A DNA stretch of 43,610 nt. Source: Actinomycetes bacterium (GTDB taxonomy: Bacteria > Actinomycetota > Acidimicrobiia > Acidimicrobiales > Palsa-688). Position 1 is the first letter of the stretch. The number at the start of each line of letters is the position of its first letter. Location: the NCBI GenBank assembly GCA_021847945.1, contig JAJZNG010000103.1:1-43610 (forward strand), written 5' to 3'. Below are positions 7,620 to 16,272 of the stretch, in pieces. A program made the position numbers and the translations under genes. A model generated the notes under the pieces. That model was not told the origin of the DNA, did no database searches, and saw only the letters and a list, made by a program, of their open reading frames with translations.

Positions 7620-8903
7620 TCAGCGTTGCGGTTGTAAAGTTTCTACTCCGGCGTAGGGCACCAGGGCCGGCGGGAGCATGACGGTACCGTCGCTTCGAAG
7701 GCCGTGCTCGACGATCGCAGCCCAGACTCGGGGCGTGGCAAGACCAGAGCCGTTGAGCGCGTGGACGAATTCGACCCCGCCCCCTTGCCTCCTGAAACGG
7801 ATCTGGCCGCGCCTGGACTGGAAATCGGTGACCAGGCTGATAGACGACACTTCCAGCCATCGGTCGACTCCCGGCGAGTAGACCTCAAGGTCGTAGACCC
7901 GCGAAGCTGAGAAGGTCAGGTCGCCGGCGCACAGCTCGACCACCCTGTAAGGCAAGCCGAGGACCTCAAGAGGCCTGGCGGCGTCAGCAACGAGGGACTG
8001 GAACTCTGCCTCGCCGTCCTCGGGCTTGCAGAGTTTGACGAGTTCCACCTTGTGGAACTCGTGGAGGCGTTGCATGCCCCTGGTCTCCTTGCCTGCAGCT
8101 CCGGCTTCGCGTCTCCAGCACGTCGTGTAGGCCATATACCTGACAGGAAGCTGGGCCTCGGCGAGGATCTCCCCCTGATGCATCCCCATGAGGGCGACCT
8201 CTCCCGTCGGGATCAGCCAGAGGTCGTCGTCACGCAGACGGTAAGCCTGCGTGTCGAACTTGGTGAGATGTCCGGTCTTGGTGATGACCTCGCCCCGGAC
8301 GACGTGCGGGGGAATTATCTCCTCATAGCTGTCACGGTGGAGGTCCAGAGCAAACGCCGTGAGACCGCGAAGTAGGCGGGCGCCGTCACCTTTGAGCAGT
8401 GCGAACATCGCCCCGCTCAGCTTGGATGCCCTCTCCGCGTCGAGGATGCCCAGGCGCTCGGCGATGTCCCAGTGAGGCTCCCACTGCCTCCCTGCGTAGT
8501 CCGCCGGGTCGTATCCGACGGTGCGCAACACCACGTTGTCAGCTTCGCTGCGCCCGTCGGGTACGTCGTCTGCGGGGAGGTTGGGGAGCCTCGACGTCAC
8601 ATCGTCGAAAGACTCTTCGAGGGACCGCAGCTCCTGCTCCAAGGCTTCGAGGCGCGCCCGGTGGAGCGACAGCTCACTTCGCAGCGCCTCAGCTTCCTCA
8701 CGTCTGGACTCGCGCATAAGCTCGCCGACCCTGCTCGCCCCGGAGTTCATCTCCTGGCGGGCGGCGTCCACCGCGCGCACCTGGGCGCGCCGCTTGTCCG
8801 CCAGGCTTCGTGCCTGTCCGACAAGAGCAGGATCGACGCCCTTGCGCGCCAGCCTGCGGGCCGTTTCTTCGAAGTCGTCGAGCAGCAGCCTGGTGTCGAT
8901 CAT
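7620..8903 (-). CDS. serS: Seryl-tRNA synthetase
   Basis: A 427-residue class II aminoacyl-tRNA synthetase that charges tRNA-Ser. The first 110 residues are the coiled-coil arm that grips the long variable arm of tRNA-Ser (rich in Arg, Glu, Leu, Ala). The catalytic core shows IPTGEVALMGMHQGEI, motif 2 TTCWRREAGAAGKETRGMQR with LHEFHKVELVKL, and the motif 3 region ALNGSGLATPRVWAAIVEHG. Motif 3 is slightly unusual in having GLATPRV where GLAVGRT is common. Full length, with an ATG start. It is divergent from the GT2 gene. Confidence 0.95.
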   Translation of the reverse strand: MIDTRLLLDDFEETARRLARKGVDPALVGQARSLADKRRAQVRAVDAARQEMNSGASRVGELMRESRREEAEALRSELSLHRARLEALEQELRSLEESFDDVTSRLPNLPADDVPDGRSEADNVVLRTVGYDPADYAGRQWEPHWDIAERLGILDAERASKLSGAMFALLKGDGARLLRGLTAFALDLHRDSYEEIIPPHVVRGEVITKTGHLTKFDTQAYRLRDDDLWLIPTGEVALMGMHQGEILAEAQLPVRYMAYTTCWRREAGAAGKETRGMQRLHEFHKVELVKLCKPEDGEAEFQSLVADAARPLEVLGLPYRVVELCAGDLTFSASRVYDLEVYSPGVDRWLEVSSISLVTDFQSRRGQIRFRRQGGGVEFVHALNGSGLATPRVWAAIVEHGLRSDGTVMLPPALVPYAGVETLQPQR

Positions 8904-8989
8904 GGCGGGTCGCAGCCTACCTGGGTGAACACGATGCCCGGATACTAAGCAGGTAGCCGTCCGTGCTCAACAGGCGCTGAGAGGACCTA

Positions 8990-9832
8990 GTGTGGCTTGC
9001 CGTGCCCGACCGACGATCCACAAACTCAGCTCAAGAGGCGGACGCCGTCGGCGACAACGCTCGCTCCCGCTTCGTCGACGAGTACGCCGGGCGGCCGCAG
9101 AGCCCCGTGGTGGTGGTCATCGCGGCCCTCGACGAGGAGCGCTCGGTCGGTGAGGTCATCCGGTCGCTCCCCAAGGAACTGTCAGGGCTCGGCGTGTCTT
9201 GCATCGTCGTGGACGACGGATCCAGCGACGACACCTCCCGGGTGGCACGGGACGCCGGCGCTTTGGTCTGCCGCCTAGAACGCAACTTAGGCCAGGGCCG
9301 GGCGCTTCAAGTCGGTTACTCGCTGGCTGCCTCGGTAGGCGCTCGGGTTATAGTCACCCTCGACGCCGACGGGCAGTTCGACACTTCGGAGATGGCTCGC
9401 CTGGTCGGCCCGGTCGCCTCAGGACGGGTGGACTTCGTGAACGGATCGCGCCGGCTCGGAACCAGCCACACGACTGACAGGGTTCGCCAGTTGGGTTTGT
9501 GCTGCTACGGAGCTGTCGTTTCTGTGCTGACCGGGACGAAGATCACCGATCCCGCAAACGGGTTCCGGGCTTTCACTCCTGAGCTAGCGAAGCGGGTGCC
9601 TCTGCACCAACCCCAGTACCAGACGGCGGAGCTGTTGATGGGGGCTCTGGCCATGGGGTTTCGGGTAGTCGAGACGCCTGTTACAGTGCTACCCAGAGCA
9701 GCGGGGACGACCAAAAAGGGGTCGAACCTGCGTTACGGGCTGAGGTTCGGGCGGGTGGTCGTGGGCACCTGGTGGTCCCTTCGCCAGCTGACGACCGGCC
9801 GCTCGGAGCTAGCAACCTCGACCGACACCTAG
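8990..9832 (+). CDS. Glycosyltransferase family 2, polyprenyl-phosphate sugar synthase-like
   Basis: A 280-residue GT-A fold enzyme resembling dolichol-phosphate mannose synthase. It has PVVVVIAALDEERSVGEVI, the nucleotide-binding VVDDGSSDDT (about residues 73-83), the metal-binding DxD region TLDADGQFD (about 123-131), the NGSRR motif and a PRAAGTTKKGS loop like that of DPM1-type enzymes. There is no C-terminal membrane segment, so it would be a soluble or peripheral enzyme making a lipid-phosphate-linked sugar. The GTG start at 8990 follows GAGAGGA. A GT-C-like membrane protein, which would use such a lipid-linked donor, is encoded next door in the opposite direction. Confidence 0.85.
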   Translation: MWLAVPDRRSTNSAQEADAVGDNARSRFVDEYAGRPQSPVVVVIAALDEERSVGEVIRSLPKELSGLGVSCIVVDDGSSDDTSRVARDAGALVCRLERNLGQGRALQVGYSLAASVGARVIVTLDADGQFDTSEMARLVGPVASGRVDFVNGSRRLGTSHTTDRVRQLGLCCYGAVVSVLTGTKITDPANGFRAFTPELAKRVPLHQPQYQTAELLMGALAMGFRVVETPVTVLPRAAGTTKKGSNLRYGLRFGRVVVGTWWSLRQLTTGRSELATSTDT

Positions 9833-9842
9833 ACGGGATTCT

Positions 9843-9878
9843 GACTGGGAAGACTGGGTGGACTGGGCGGACTGGCCG
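9843..9878. repeat. Four tandem 9-bp repeats between convergent genes
   Basis: Four in-phase units of GACTGGGNN start at 9843, 9852, 9861 and 9870; the last has GACTGGCCG. They fill almost the whole 47-base gap between the ends of the GT2 and GT-C genes, stopping one base before the latter's stop codon. Confidence 0.85.
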
Positions 9879-9879
9879 G

Positions 9880-11919
9880 CTAACTCGTGGCTGCGACAGG
9901 ACCGATGACAGCGACGTTGACAGCGTCGGCACCGGCGGTGCCCGAGGCGAGCGAACCACCGTCGGCGCCCACGACCACCCGAACCGCCGTAGCGTCGATC
10001 GGCTTCGAGAAAGACTTCAACAGCCAAGGAGCCGCTGCGTGCCCGCCGCCTACGGACCCACCGGCCGAATCGACCGTCACCCAGACCCCTCCGGGCGTTT
10101 CGAGTTGCAGTTCGACCGACGAAGTCGAACCCACCGGGTTCCACGCCTCGCCGACCGACACCTGACTGACTGGGGCGACGCCGCCGAAGTACCAGCTCTG
10201 CGAAGTCGACGACAGACCGACAGGGGCAAAAACCGGTCCTACCGAATTGCCGCCGAGAACGTCGGTGAGCTCGCTGTTGGCGCTGTAAGGTCCGACCAGC
10301 TCGTAGACAGTGGCGTTGTCACGCAACGAGTGGAGCATTGGCACCGCCCAGTCACCGGCCGCTGCGAGAGTGCTCATACAGCCGCTGTCGAGGAAGCCCG
10401 GCTTGTTGAAATCCCCGTTTAGCATGTAGGAGGCGTGGTCCTCGCTGAGCGCTGACAGCACCGCCGGCAGGTAGCAAAGGTTGTGGGCGACTGTGAACGC
10501 CGTCCACTGAGTGCGATGCCCGGTGAAGAGCGCCGTCGAGGACTTGTAGTCAGTCTCCACCACATCGGACGGGGTGCCAAGATCCGACAGGAGAGCGACG
10601 TAGCGCGAACCGGCGAAGTGCGAACTACTGACGTTCCACCCAAAAAGATAGTCGCGGGGGGCCTGTGCGACCAGAGGAACAACAACCAAACCTGCGACAG
10701 CGACGGTCACTGACCCCCGCGCAGCGCCGAGAGCCAGCGGGCCGAAACGGGAAACAGCCCGGCGCAAGACCCTCCAGGCGATAGCAGCGCCAAGCACGTA
10801 CCACGCGACGAGCAACGGAAGCACGAGAATCGCTCGACGCTCGTTGACGAATGGCCAGAGCGCTGACTCCCCCAGGTACACGACGGCCATCACAAGAGCC
10901 GCATCGTAGAAACGCCGGAACCACGAGACCGCCCCGACGACCACGAATATGGTCACCTGCCAAGAGACGATCTTCCACAGGTCCACCCAGTGGCCGTGTA
11001 AGGGCAACGGCGCCAGGTACGGGACGAGCGTTGCGGGTATAGCGGTGGACAAAAGGTGCCACACCGAGTGCGGCGCTACGTGGAGCAGTCGGTGGAACAG
11101 GCCTCCTTGGTAGTAGACGCTCAACTGCATCGTGTAGAGGGTGCCGGCAAGCGGCTTGCCCAGGACGAGACGTGCCGCCAAGACGGGGGCTAGCGTCGCA
11201 GCGACGCCGACCGCCAGCGTCGACGCCTTCGCGAGCCTTCGCCTGGCGGGCCGCAGCGCCGTCCACAGGATCAGGCCGATCACTATTCCCAGGCCGGCCT
11301 CTTTGATCCAGATCAGACTCGACGCGAGGACTGTCACAGCGAAGGTCTGCCATGAGACCAAGCGGTCGACAGTCGCCCAGGAATCCACGGCTAGCAGCAG
11401 GAGCAGGAGCACCACGAGGAACGAGGCTTCCGCCATGACCATGCTCGCATAGGTAGCGAACGGGGGGCCGAGCGCTAGCACCACAAGCGTCGCGACCCTG
11501 ACCTTCGTAGTGACGCCGTGCTTAGCGAGCCAAATCCACGTCAGCGGGAACACTGCTGCGAAGCAGGCCGTCGAGAACAACCTGAGCGCCACGAAGCCGT
11601 GCGGCCAGAGCCAGACGATGGGAGCGATCAGCGCCCCGAATCCGGGGGCGTAGAGCGAGACTATGTGCTCGCCGCTCGCAAGCTGCCCCGTCAGGCCCTG
11701 CCCCGACAGCAAGGCCTTGGCGGTGAGGATATAGCTGGAGTCGTCGTCGAAGGACCCTACGTGGTAGCGCGGCCACACGAGCGCCACATGGACTAGGCCA
11801 ACGAGCAGGGGAAGGCCGACGCCCAAGAGGGTCACGAACCGTGGCCGCAACCTACGGCGGGTCCCGCCGGAGGCGGGGTCTGCTAGATCGGGAAGCTCAG
11901 TTAGCGTTGGCGAGGGCAC
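9880..11919 (-). CDS. Large multi-pass membrane protein, GT-C glycosyltransferase-like
   Basis: A 679-residue protein with around ten hydrophobic helices in the first 430 residues and a long, mostly polar C-terminal domain of about 250 residues. The first extracytoplasmic loop carries an acidic motif, GSFDDDSSYILTAKALLSGQG, in the place where GT-C (PMT/ArnT-like) enzymes have catalytic aspartates. GT-C enzymes transfer sugars from polyprenyl-phosphate donors outside the membrane. The C-terminal part (SQSWYFGGVAPVSQVSVGEAW onward) looks like a beta-rich, sugar-binding-like domain, but I cannot name it. The GTG start lies inside the end of the upstream UDP-sulfoquinovose-synthase-like gene (23-base overlap), implying coupled translation and a shared pathway. 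The family assignment is moderate; the acceptor is unknown. Confidence 0.72.
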   Translation of the reverse strand: MPSPTLTELPDLADPASGGTRRRLRPRFVTLLGVGLPLLVGLVHVALVWPRYHVGSFDDDSSYILTAKALLSGQGLTGQLASGEHIVSLYAPGFGALIAPIVWLWPHGFVALRLFSTACFAAVFPLTWIWLAKHGVTTKVRVATLVVLALGPPFATYASMVMAEASFLVVLLLLLLAVDSWATVDRLVSWQTFAVTVLASSLIWIKEAGLGIVIGLILWTALRPARRRLAKASTLAVGVAATLAPVLAARLVLGKPLAGTLYTMQLSVYYQGGLFHRLLHVAPHSVWHLLSTAIPATLVPYLAPLPLHGHWVDLWKIVSWQVTIFVVVGAVSWFRRFYDAALVMAVVYLGESALWPFVNERRAILVLPLLVAWYVLGAAIAWRVLRRAVSRFGPLALGAARGSVTVAVAGLVVVPLVAQAPRDYLFGWNVSSSHFAGSRYVALLSDLGTPSDVVETDYKSSTALFTGHRTQWTAFTVAHNLCYLPAVLSALSEDHASYMLNGDFNKPGFLDSGCMSTLAAAGDWAVPMLHSLRDNATVYELVGPYSANSELTDVLGGNSVGPVFAPVGLSSTSQSWYFGGVAPVSQVSVGEAWNPVGSTSSVELQLETPGGVWVTVDSAGGSVGGGHAAAPWLLKSFSKPIDATAVRVVVGADGGSLASGTAGADAVNVAVIGPVAATS

Positions 11920-13114
11920 TGCTAGTGGAACGCCATTTCACCGTCGGGCGCATAGCTTCGGGTATGACCCGGTGCTTGTGACGCTCGACGATCGCAAACA
12001 TCGAGCCTATTAGCGTCTCGCTCAGCAGGTGAGGCGTGAGGCCCAAGTCGAGAAGCCCGGTGTGCGCAGCTCGGTAGTAGTGGGATTCCATCTCGACCCT
12101 GGGATTGTCGACTTGTTCGATCTGGCATCCCCCCGGCCATGCCGCCGCTACGGTATCGGCTATGTGACGGACTGACATCTGCTCGGTGAACTGGTTGAAG
12201 ACCCGAAACTCGCCCGGCTCGGCGGGGTTCTCGGCCGCTAGACGTATGCAGGCGACCGTGTCCACCACGTTGATGATCCCTCGGGTCTGGCCTCCCGTGC
12301 CGTAAACCGTCAGCGGGGTCCCCAGCACAGCTTGTATCGCAAAGCGGTTCAGGACGGTCCCGAAGATACCGTCGTAGTCGAAGCGGGTGGCCAAGTCTTG
12401 GTGAAGTGCTGTCTCAGCTGTCTCCTGCCCGTAGACGACCCCCTGGTTCAGATCGGTAGCGCGAAGCCCCCAGATCCGGCAGGCGAACTCGATGTTGTGG
12501 CTGTCGTGGACTTTGGAGAGATGGTAGAAGCTCCCTGGACGCTTCGGGTACAGAACGCGATCCTTGCGACCGCGGTGCTCGACGTCCAGCCAGCCTTCCT
12601 CGATATCGATGTTCGGCGTTCCGTACTCCCCCATCGTGCCGAGCTTGACTAGATGTATGTCTCTGTTGTGTTCGGCGATCGCGTAGAGCACGTTCAAAGT
12701 GCCGACCACGTTGTTGACCTGGGTCGACACGGCATGGTTCCGGTCCAGCATCGAGTAGGGCGCGGAGCTTTGCTCCGCGTAGTGGACGATGGTGTCCGGA
12801 TCGAAGTCGGCGACAGTCGACGAGACAAAATCGCCATCGCAGAGATCCCCGACGTAACTCGTGACACGGATTCCCGACAGGCGGTGCCACGCCCTAAGGC
12901 GCTCCTCCAAGCTCAGGATAGGAACGAGACTGTCTACGCCGAGTTCCTCGTCCCAGCGGCGCCGGACGAAATTGTCCACGACGGCTACGTCGTGTCCGAC
13001 CGACGACAAGTTGAGGGCGGTCGGCCACCCCAGGTAACCGTCGCCTCCAAGCACCAAGATCCTCAACGTCACTCCAATCTTTACCGAGGCCGGAGCCGGC
13101 ATTACCACCGGCAC
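11897..13114 (-). CDS. sqdB: UDP-sulfoquinovose synthase-like NAD-dependent epimerase/dehydratase (SQD1/SqdB family)
   Basis: A 405-residue extended short-chain dehydrogenase. It matches SQD1/SqdB/Agl3 enzymes, which convert UDP-glucose plus sulfite to UDP-sulfoquinovose, over the whole length. Visible: LGGDGYLGWPTALNLS for NAD binding (G23-G29), VVDNFVRRRWDEELGVDSL, YAEQSSAPYSM, LGTMGEYGTPNIDIEEG (T160), and the active site SFYHLSKVHDSHN (Y197, K201). The distinctive RRRWD, GTMGEYG and YHLSK signatures separate it from UDP-galactose epimerases. The GTG at 13114 has GAGG just upstream; the later ATG and GTG codons at residues 5 and 15 are alternatives. It is followed by a GT-C-like gene with a 23-base overlap. 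The product could feed a sulfolipid or a sulfoquinovose-bearing glycan. Confidence 0.88.
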   Translation of the reverse strand: MPVVMPAPASVKIGVTLRILVLGGDGYLGWPTALNLSSVGHDVAVVDNFVRRRWDEELGVDSLVPILSLEERLRAWHRLSGIRVTSYVGDLCDGDFVSSTVADFDPDTIVHYAEQSSAPYSMLDRNHAVSTQVNNVVGTLNVLYAIAEHNRDIHLVKLGTMGEYGTPNIDIEEGWLDVEHRGRKDRVLYPKRPGSFYHLSKVHDSHNIEFACRIWGLRATDLNQGVVYGQETAETALHQDLATRFDYDGIFGTVLNRFAIQAVLGTPLTVYGTGGQTRGIINVVDTVACIRLAAENPAEPGEFRVFNQFTEQMSVRHIADTVAAAWPGGCQIEQVDNPRVEMESHYYRAAHTGLLDLGLTPHLLSETLIGSMFAIVERHKHRVIPEAMRPTVKWRSTSSALANAN

Positions 13115-13272
13115 CTCGACTTAGCCTCCGAGGATACGACCCTGGACACCCCAGCGACAGTAGCTTTCATCCTATTAGAGCGCTTTAGTCCGAAAATACG
13201 TCCGTCTCTCAGGAAAACTTAAACATCTTCTAGGTTAGCTTTCAGGCTGGCCAGCTCTGTTTGTAGGAACTT

Positions 13273-13947
13273 ATGCGTTCCAAGCCCCACCTCTCGCCGA
13301 CCAAGACCGGTCCGCTCACCGGTCCGGCCCGCCGGCCGCACGGTCGCCGCCGTGTCATTGTCGCCGCAGGTTTTGCAAGCCTCGGACTTCTCGCCGCTGC
13401 CTGTGGCGGCGGTTCTACCAAGACCTCCTCGCCGACCACCTCAGCGACGACCGCATCCAGCGCTGCTGCGGCCGGAGGCGCGAATACCACGAGCCGGGCC
13501 AAATTCACTTCTTGCCTGGAAGCCCACGGGGTTCCTGCAAGTGTGGCAGCGACCTTCGGCGCCGGAGGCGGCTTCCGTCCTGGCGGGTCAGCGACTGGCT
13601 CGGGCGCCGCTGGCGCGGGCGCAGCTGGTACTGGTGCAGCTGGTACTGGTAGTGGCGCCGGCGGGGCAGGGAGAGGCGCTTTCGCCCAGTACTCAGCCGC
13701 TTTCACTGCGTGCCGATCCGACCTTCCCGGAGGGGGAACTTTCGGCGCCGCCAACAGTCCTCAATTCGCCGCATACCGCAACTGCCTGAGCGCCCACGGC
13801 GTGACCACACCCACCGGTTCGGCACCATCCACGGCCAACACTTCGGGCAGCGCTCCGACTACCAACGCTGCGTTCGCCGCCGCTCGAGCAGCCTGCGCTC
13901 CCCTACTGCCTGCTAGGTCTACGACGACCACTACGACCGCGGGCTGA
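13273..13947 (+). CDS. Secreted lipoprotein with glycine-rich linker and repeated Cys-x3-His-Gly motifs
   Basis: A 224-residue predicted lipoprotein: a basic N-terminus, a hydrophobic stretch and the lipobox LLAAAC (C44). A Ser/Thr/Ala-rich spacer follows, then a repeated element. FTSCLEAHGV (residues 78-87) recurs as YRNCLSAHGV (168-177), with further cysteines in FTACRSDLP and ARAACAPLLP. The pattern suggests two copies of a small Cys-containing module separated by an Ala/Gly/Thr-rich linker (about 100-137) that contains an exact 15-base DNA duplication. I do not recognise a named family. Its TGA overlaps the ATG of the adaptor gene by one base, so it belongs to the export operon. Confidence 0.8.
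   Translation: MRSKPHLSPTKTGPLTGPARRPHGRRRVIVAAGFASLGLLAAACGGGSTKTSSPTTSATTASSAAAAGGANTTSRAKFTSCLEAHGVPASVAATFGAGGGFRPGGSATGSGAAGAGAAGTGAAGTGSGAGGAGRGAFAQYSAAFTACRSDLPGGGTFGAANSPQFAAYRNCLSAHGVTTPTGSAPSTANTSGSAPTTNAAFAAARAACAPLLPARSTTTTTTAG
13621..13650 (+). repeat. Two exact 15-bp tandem repeats in the lipoprotein gene
   Basis: The unit GCAGCTGGTACTGGT occurs twice in a row (13621-13635, 13636-13650) and keeps frame, encoding Ala-Ala-Gly-Thr-Gly repeats in the linker. Confidence 0.9.
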
Positions 13948-15503
13948 TGAAGCACCCCCGCCTGTGGATCCTGAACGGCGCCCTGGTCGTAGCGATCGGG
14001 ATCGTGACCTACTTCGGGGTGACATCCGTGTTCCACAAGGCCGCGACGACCACCGCCGTCAGGACCGCCACCGTTTCCCGTGGAACCGTGGAGCAGACCG
14101 AAACGGCATCAGGGAACATCTCCCCTGCACAGGACGAGAACGTCGACTTCTCGACGGCAGGGACAGTCAGCTCCGTCAACGTAACCCTCGGCGAGTCAGT
14201 CGTTGCAGGTCAGCTACTCGCGACGCTCGACCCGAGCACCGCCCAGACTGCTCTGACCACCGCCGAAGGGCAACTGTCCACCGCCGAGAGCAACCTCTCA
14301 CTTGCGGAGTCCGGCGGCGAAACCCCACCCCAGGTAGCGCAGGACAACGCAACGCTTTCCTCCGACGAGCAGAACGCCTCTACCGCTGCGAGCGTCCTCA
14401 GCGGAGCTCAAGCCCAGCTTTCAAGTGACGAAGCGGCTTGCGCGACCACCCCGACGACGACCACGACCACCACTCTGCCTCCGGCGAACCCTGGATCGTC
14501 AAACCAAAGCGGTTCGACTGGATCCTCCTCGACCGGCTCGACGAGCACCCCCTCGACCGGGTCGAGCAGCACTGCAAGTTCCAATCCGTGCAGCGCAGTG
14601 GCAAGCGACCTGAACACCATCAACCAGGACGAAACGTCGCTCACGAACGCCCAGAACGCTCTCACGCAGGAGAACCTGTCGATCGAAGCCAAGCGGTACG
14701 TGAATCCAGCGACGCTGACCCAGGACGAAACGGCCATCACCACCGCACAGCAGGCGGTGACCAACGACGAGCAGGCCCTGGCAGAGACCAAGCTCACCGC
14801 ACCATTCTCGGGGACTGTCATAGCTCTCAACGGCACGGTCGGTGAGACTGTGTCAGGTGGCGGCAGTTCCGCTGCCTCCTCGTCCTCCGCTTCGTCGAGT
14901 TCCGCTTCGTCGTCTTCGGCGGGGTCGGCGGGAAGCTCCTCGGCGTTCTTGACCCTAGCGACTCTCGGGAACTTGCAGGTCGTGGCCGGGTTCCCCGAGG
15001 CTGACGCCGTGAAGATCAAGGTCGGCCAGCCGGCGGCGGTAACCCTCAGCGCCCTCTCCAACACGACCGTGTCGGGGACTGTGACCGAGACCGACCCGAA
15101 CCCGACCGTGGTGAGCAACGTCGTCACCTACGACGACACGATAAGCCTCACCAACCCGCCCGCCACCGTCAAAGACGGCATGAGCGTGACGGTCGCAGTG
15201 GTCGTAGCGTCAGTGTCCAACGCCCTCGAACTGCCCTCGTCGGCGATAACCACAACCGGCCGCATCTCAACCGTATCCCTGCTAACCAACGGCAAGCAGA
15301 CCACTAGGTCGATCACGGTGGGTCTCGTGGGTGACTCCACAACGCAGATCCTCTCCGGCCTGTCAGCCGGCGACGTCGTGATCGAACCGACCGTCGCCGC
15401 TACCGCTGGGGGCGCCACGACGGCAACCGGTGGTGCAGCAAGAGTCGGGGGCTTTGCCGGCGGCGGCTTCGCAGGCGGTGGCATAGCCGGCGGCCTCGGA
15501 TGA
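13947..15503 (+). CDS. MacA/HlyD-like efflux adaptor (membrane fusion protein)
   Basis: A 518-residue adaptor with one N-terminal membrane anchor (LWILNGALVVAIGIVTYFGV). Lipoyl-like half motifs follow (GTVEQTETASGNISPAQ, GTVSSVNVTLGESVVAGQLLATLD), then a coiled-coil hairpin rich in Ala, Gln, Thr and Asp. The returning half motif is LTAPFSGTVIALNGTVGETV, and a beta-barrel domain completes the core. Two low-complexity insertions stand out: a Thr/Ser/Pro-rich one at about residues 164-213, at the hairpin tip and bracketed by cysteines, and a Ser/Ala-rich one at about 303-333. The C-terminus ends in GGFAGGGFAGGGIAGG. It would link the MacB-like transporter to the outside of the cell. It is translationally coupled to the lipoprotein gene. 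Confidence 0.88.
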   Translation: MKHPRLWILNGALVVAIGIVTYFGVTSVFHKAATTTAVRTATVSRGTVEQTETASGNISPAQDENVDFSTAGTVSSVNVTLGESVVAGQLLATLDPSTAQTALTTAEGQLSTAESNLSLAESGGETPPQVAQDNATLSSDEQNASTAASVLSGAQAQLSSDEAACATTPTTTTTTTLPPANPGSSNQSGSTGSSSTGSTSTPSTGSSSTASSNPCSAVASDLNTINQDETSLTNAQNALTQENLSIEAKRYVNPATLTQDETAITTAQQAVTNDEQALAETKLTAPFSGTVIALNGTVGETVSGGGSSAASSSSASSSSASSSSAGSAGSSSAFLTLATLGNLQVVAGFPEADAVKIKVGQPAAVTLSALSNTTVSGTVTETDPNPTVVSNVVTYDDTISLTNPPATVKDGMSVTVAVVVASVSNALELPSSAITTTGRISTVSLLTNGKQTTRSITVGLVGDSTTQILSGLSAGDVVIEPTVAATAGGATTATGGAARVGGFAGGGFAGGGIAGGLG

Positions 15504-15507
15504 TCCG

Positions 15508-16272
15508 GTGAGCCCCGTCCCTTCCGGATCGCCCAGCAGCGACCGGCAGCTTCCGCCGGTCATAGCCCTGCGGAACATCACCCGCACCTACAAGATGGGC
15601 GACTCCGAGGTCCACGCTCTCGCCGGCGTGTCGCTGGTGATCGAACGGGGAGAGTTCGTCGCGATCATGGGCGCTTCGGGCTCCGGCAAGTCGACGATGA
15701 TGAACATCATCGGCTGTCTTGACGTTCCGTCCAGCGGGCGGTACTGGCTGGACGGGGTCGATGTACGTGGCCTCGACGAGACGCGCCTGGCCCGGGTCCG
15801 TAACCGCAAGATCGGCTTCGTATTCCAGAGTTTCAACCTGATTCCGCGAACGTCTGCCCTCGCGAACATTGAGCTACCGATGCTCTACGCCGGGGTGCAC
15901 GCCAAGGAACGCCGGGCTCGTGCTCTGGCCGCTTTGGACCTGGTTGGGCTGTCGTCACGGGCCGGTCACATGCCCAGCGAGATGTCAGGAGGCCAGCAGC
16001 AGCGTGTCGCCGTCGCCCGGGCGTTGGTCACCAACCCTGCGCTCATACTCGCGGACGAACCGACAGGCAATCTGGACACTCACGCTAGCGACGAGGTGAT
16101 GAACGTGTTCGAGTCGCTGAACCGGGCGGGCCGAACCGTGGTCCTCATCACCCACGAGCCTGACATAGCGGAGCGGACAAAGCGCACGGTGCGCTTGCGC
16201 GACGGTCTGATCATCTCCGACGAGAACACCACCAGAGGTCCCCGCCGGGCCGAGATGGGCGCCGCCCGATGA
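15508..16272 (+). CDS. MacB-like ABC transporter ATPase
   Basis: A 254-residue ABC ATPase of the MacB/LolD/FtsE class. It has Walker [19 protein letters not shown], the Q-loop [11 protein letters not shown], signature [15 protein letters not shown], Walker [14 protein letters not shown] and the switch histidine in VLITHEPD. The class powers mechanotransmission export rather than ordinary transport. GTG start at 15508, just 4 bases after the adaptor. Its 3' end overlaps the permease start by 4 bases (ATGA), consistent with one transporter complex. Confidence 0.93.
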   Translation: MSPVPSGSPSSDRQLPPVIALRNITRTYKMGDSEVHALAGVSLVIERGEFVAIMGASGSGKSTMMNIIGCLDVPSSGRYWLDGVDVRGLDETRLARVRNRKIGFVFQSFNLIPRTSALANIELPMLYAGVHAKERRARALAALDLVGLSSRAGHMPSEMSGGQQQRVAVARALVTNPALILADEPTGNLDTHASDEVMNVFESLNRAGRTVVLITHEPDIAERTKRTVRLRDGLIISDENTTRGPRRAEMGAAR

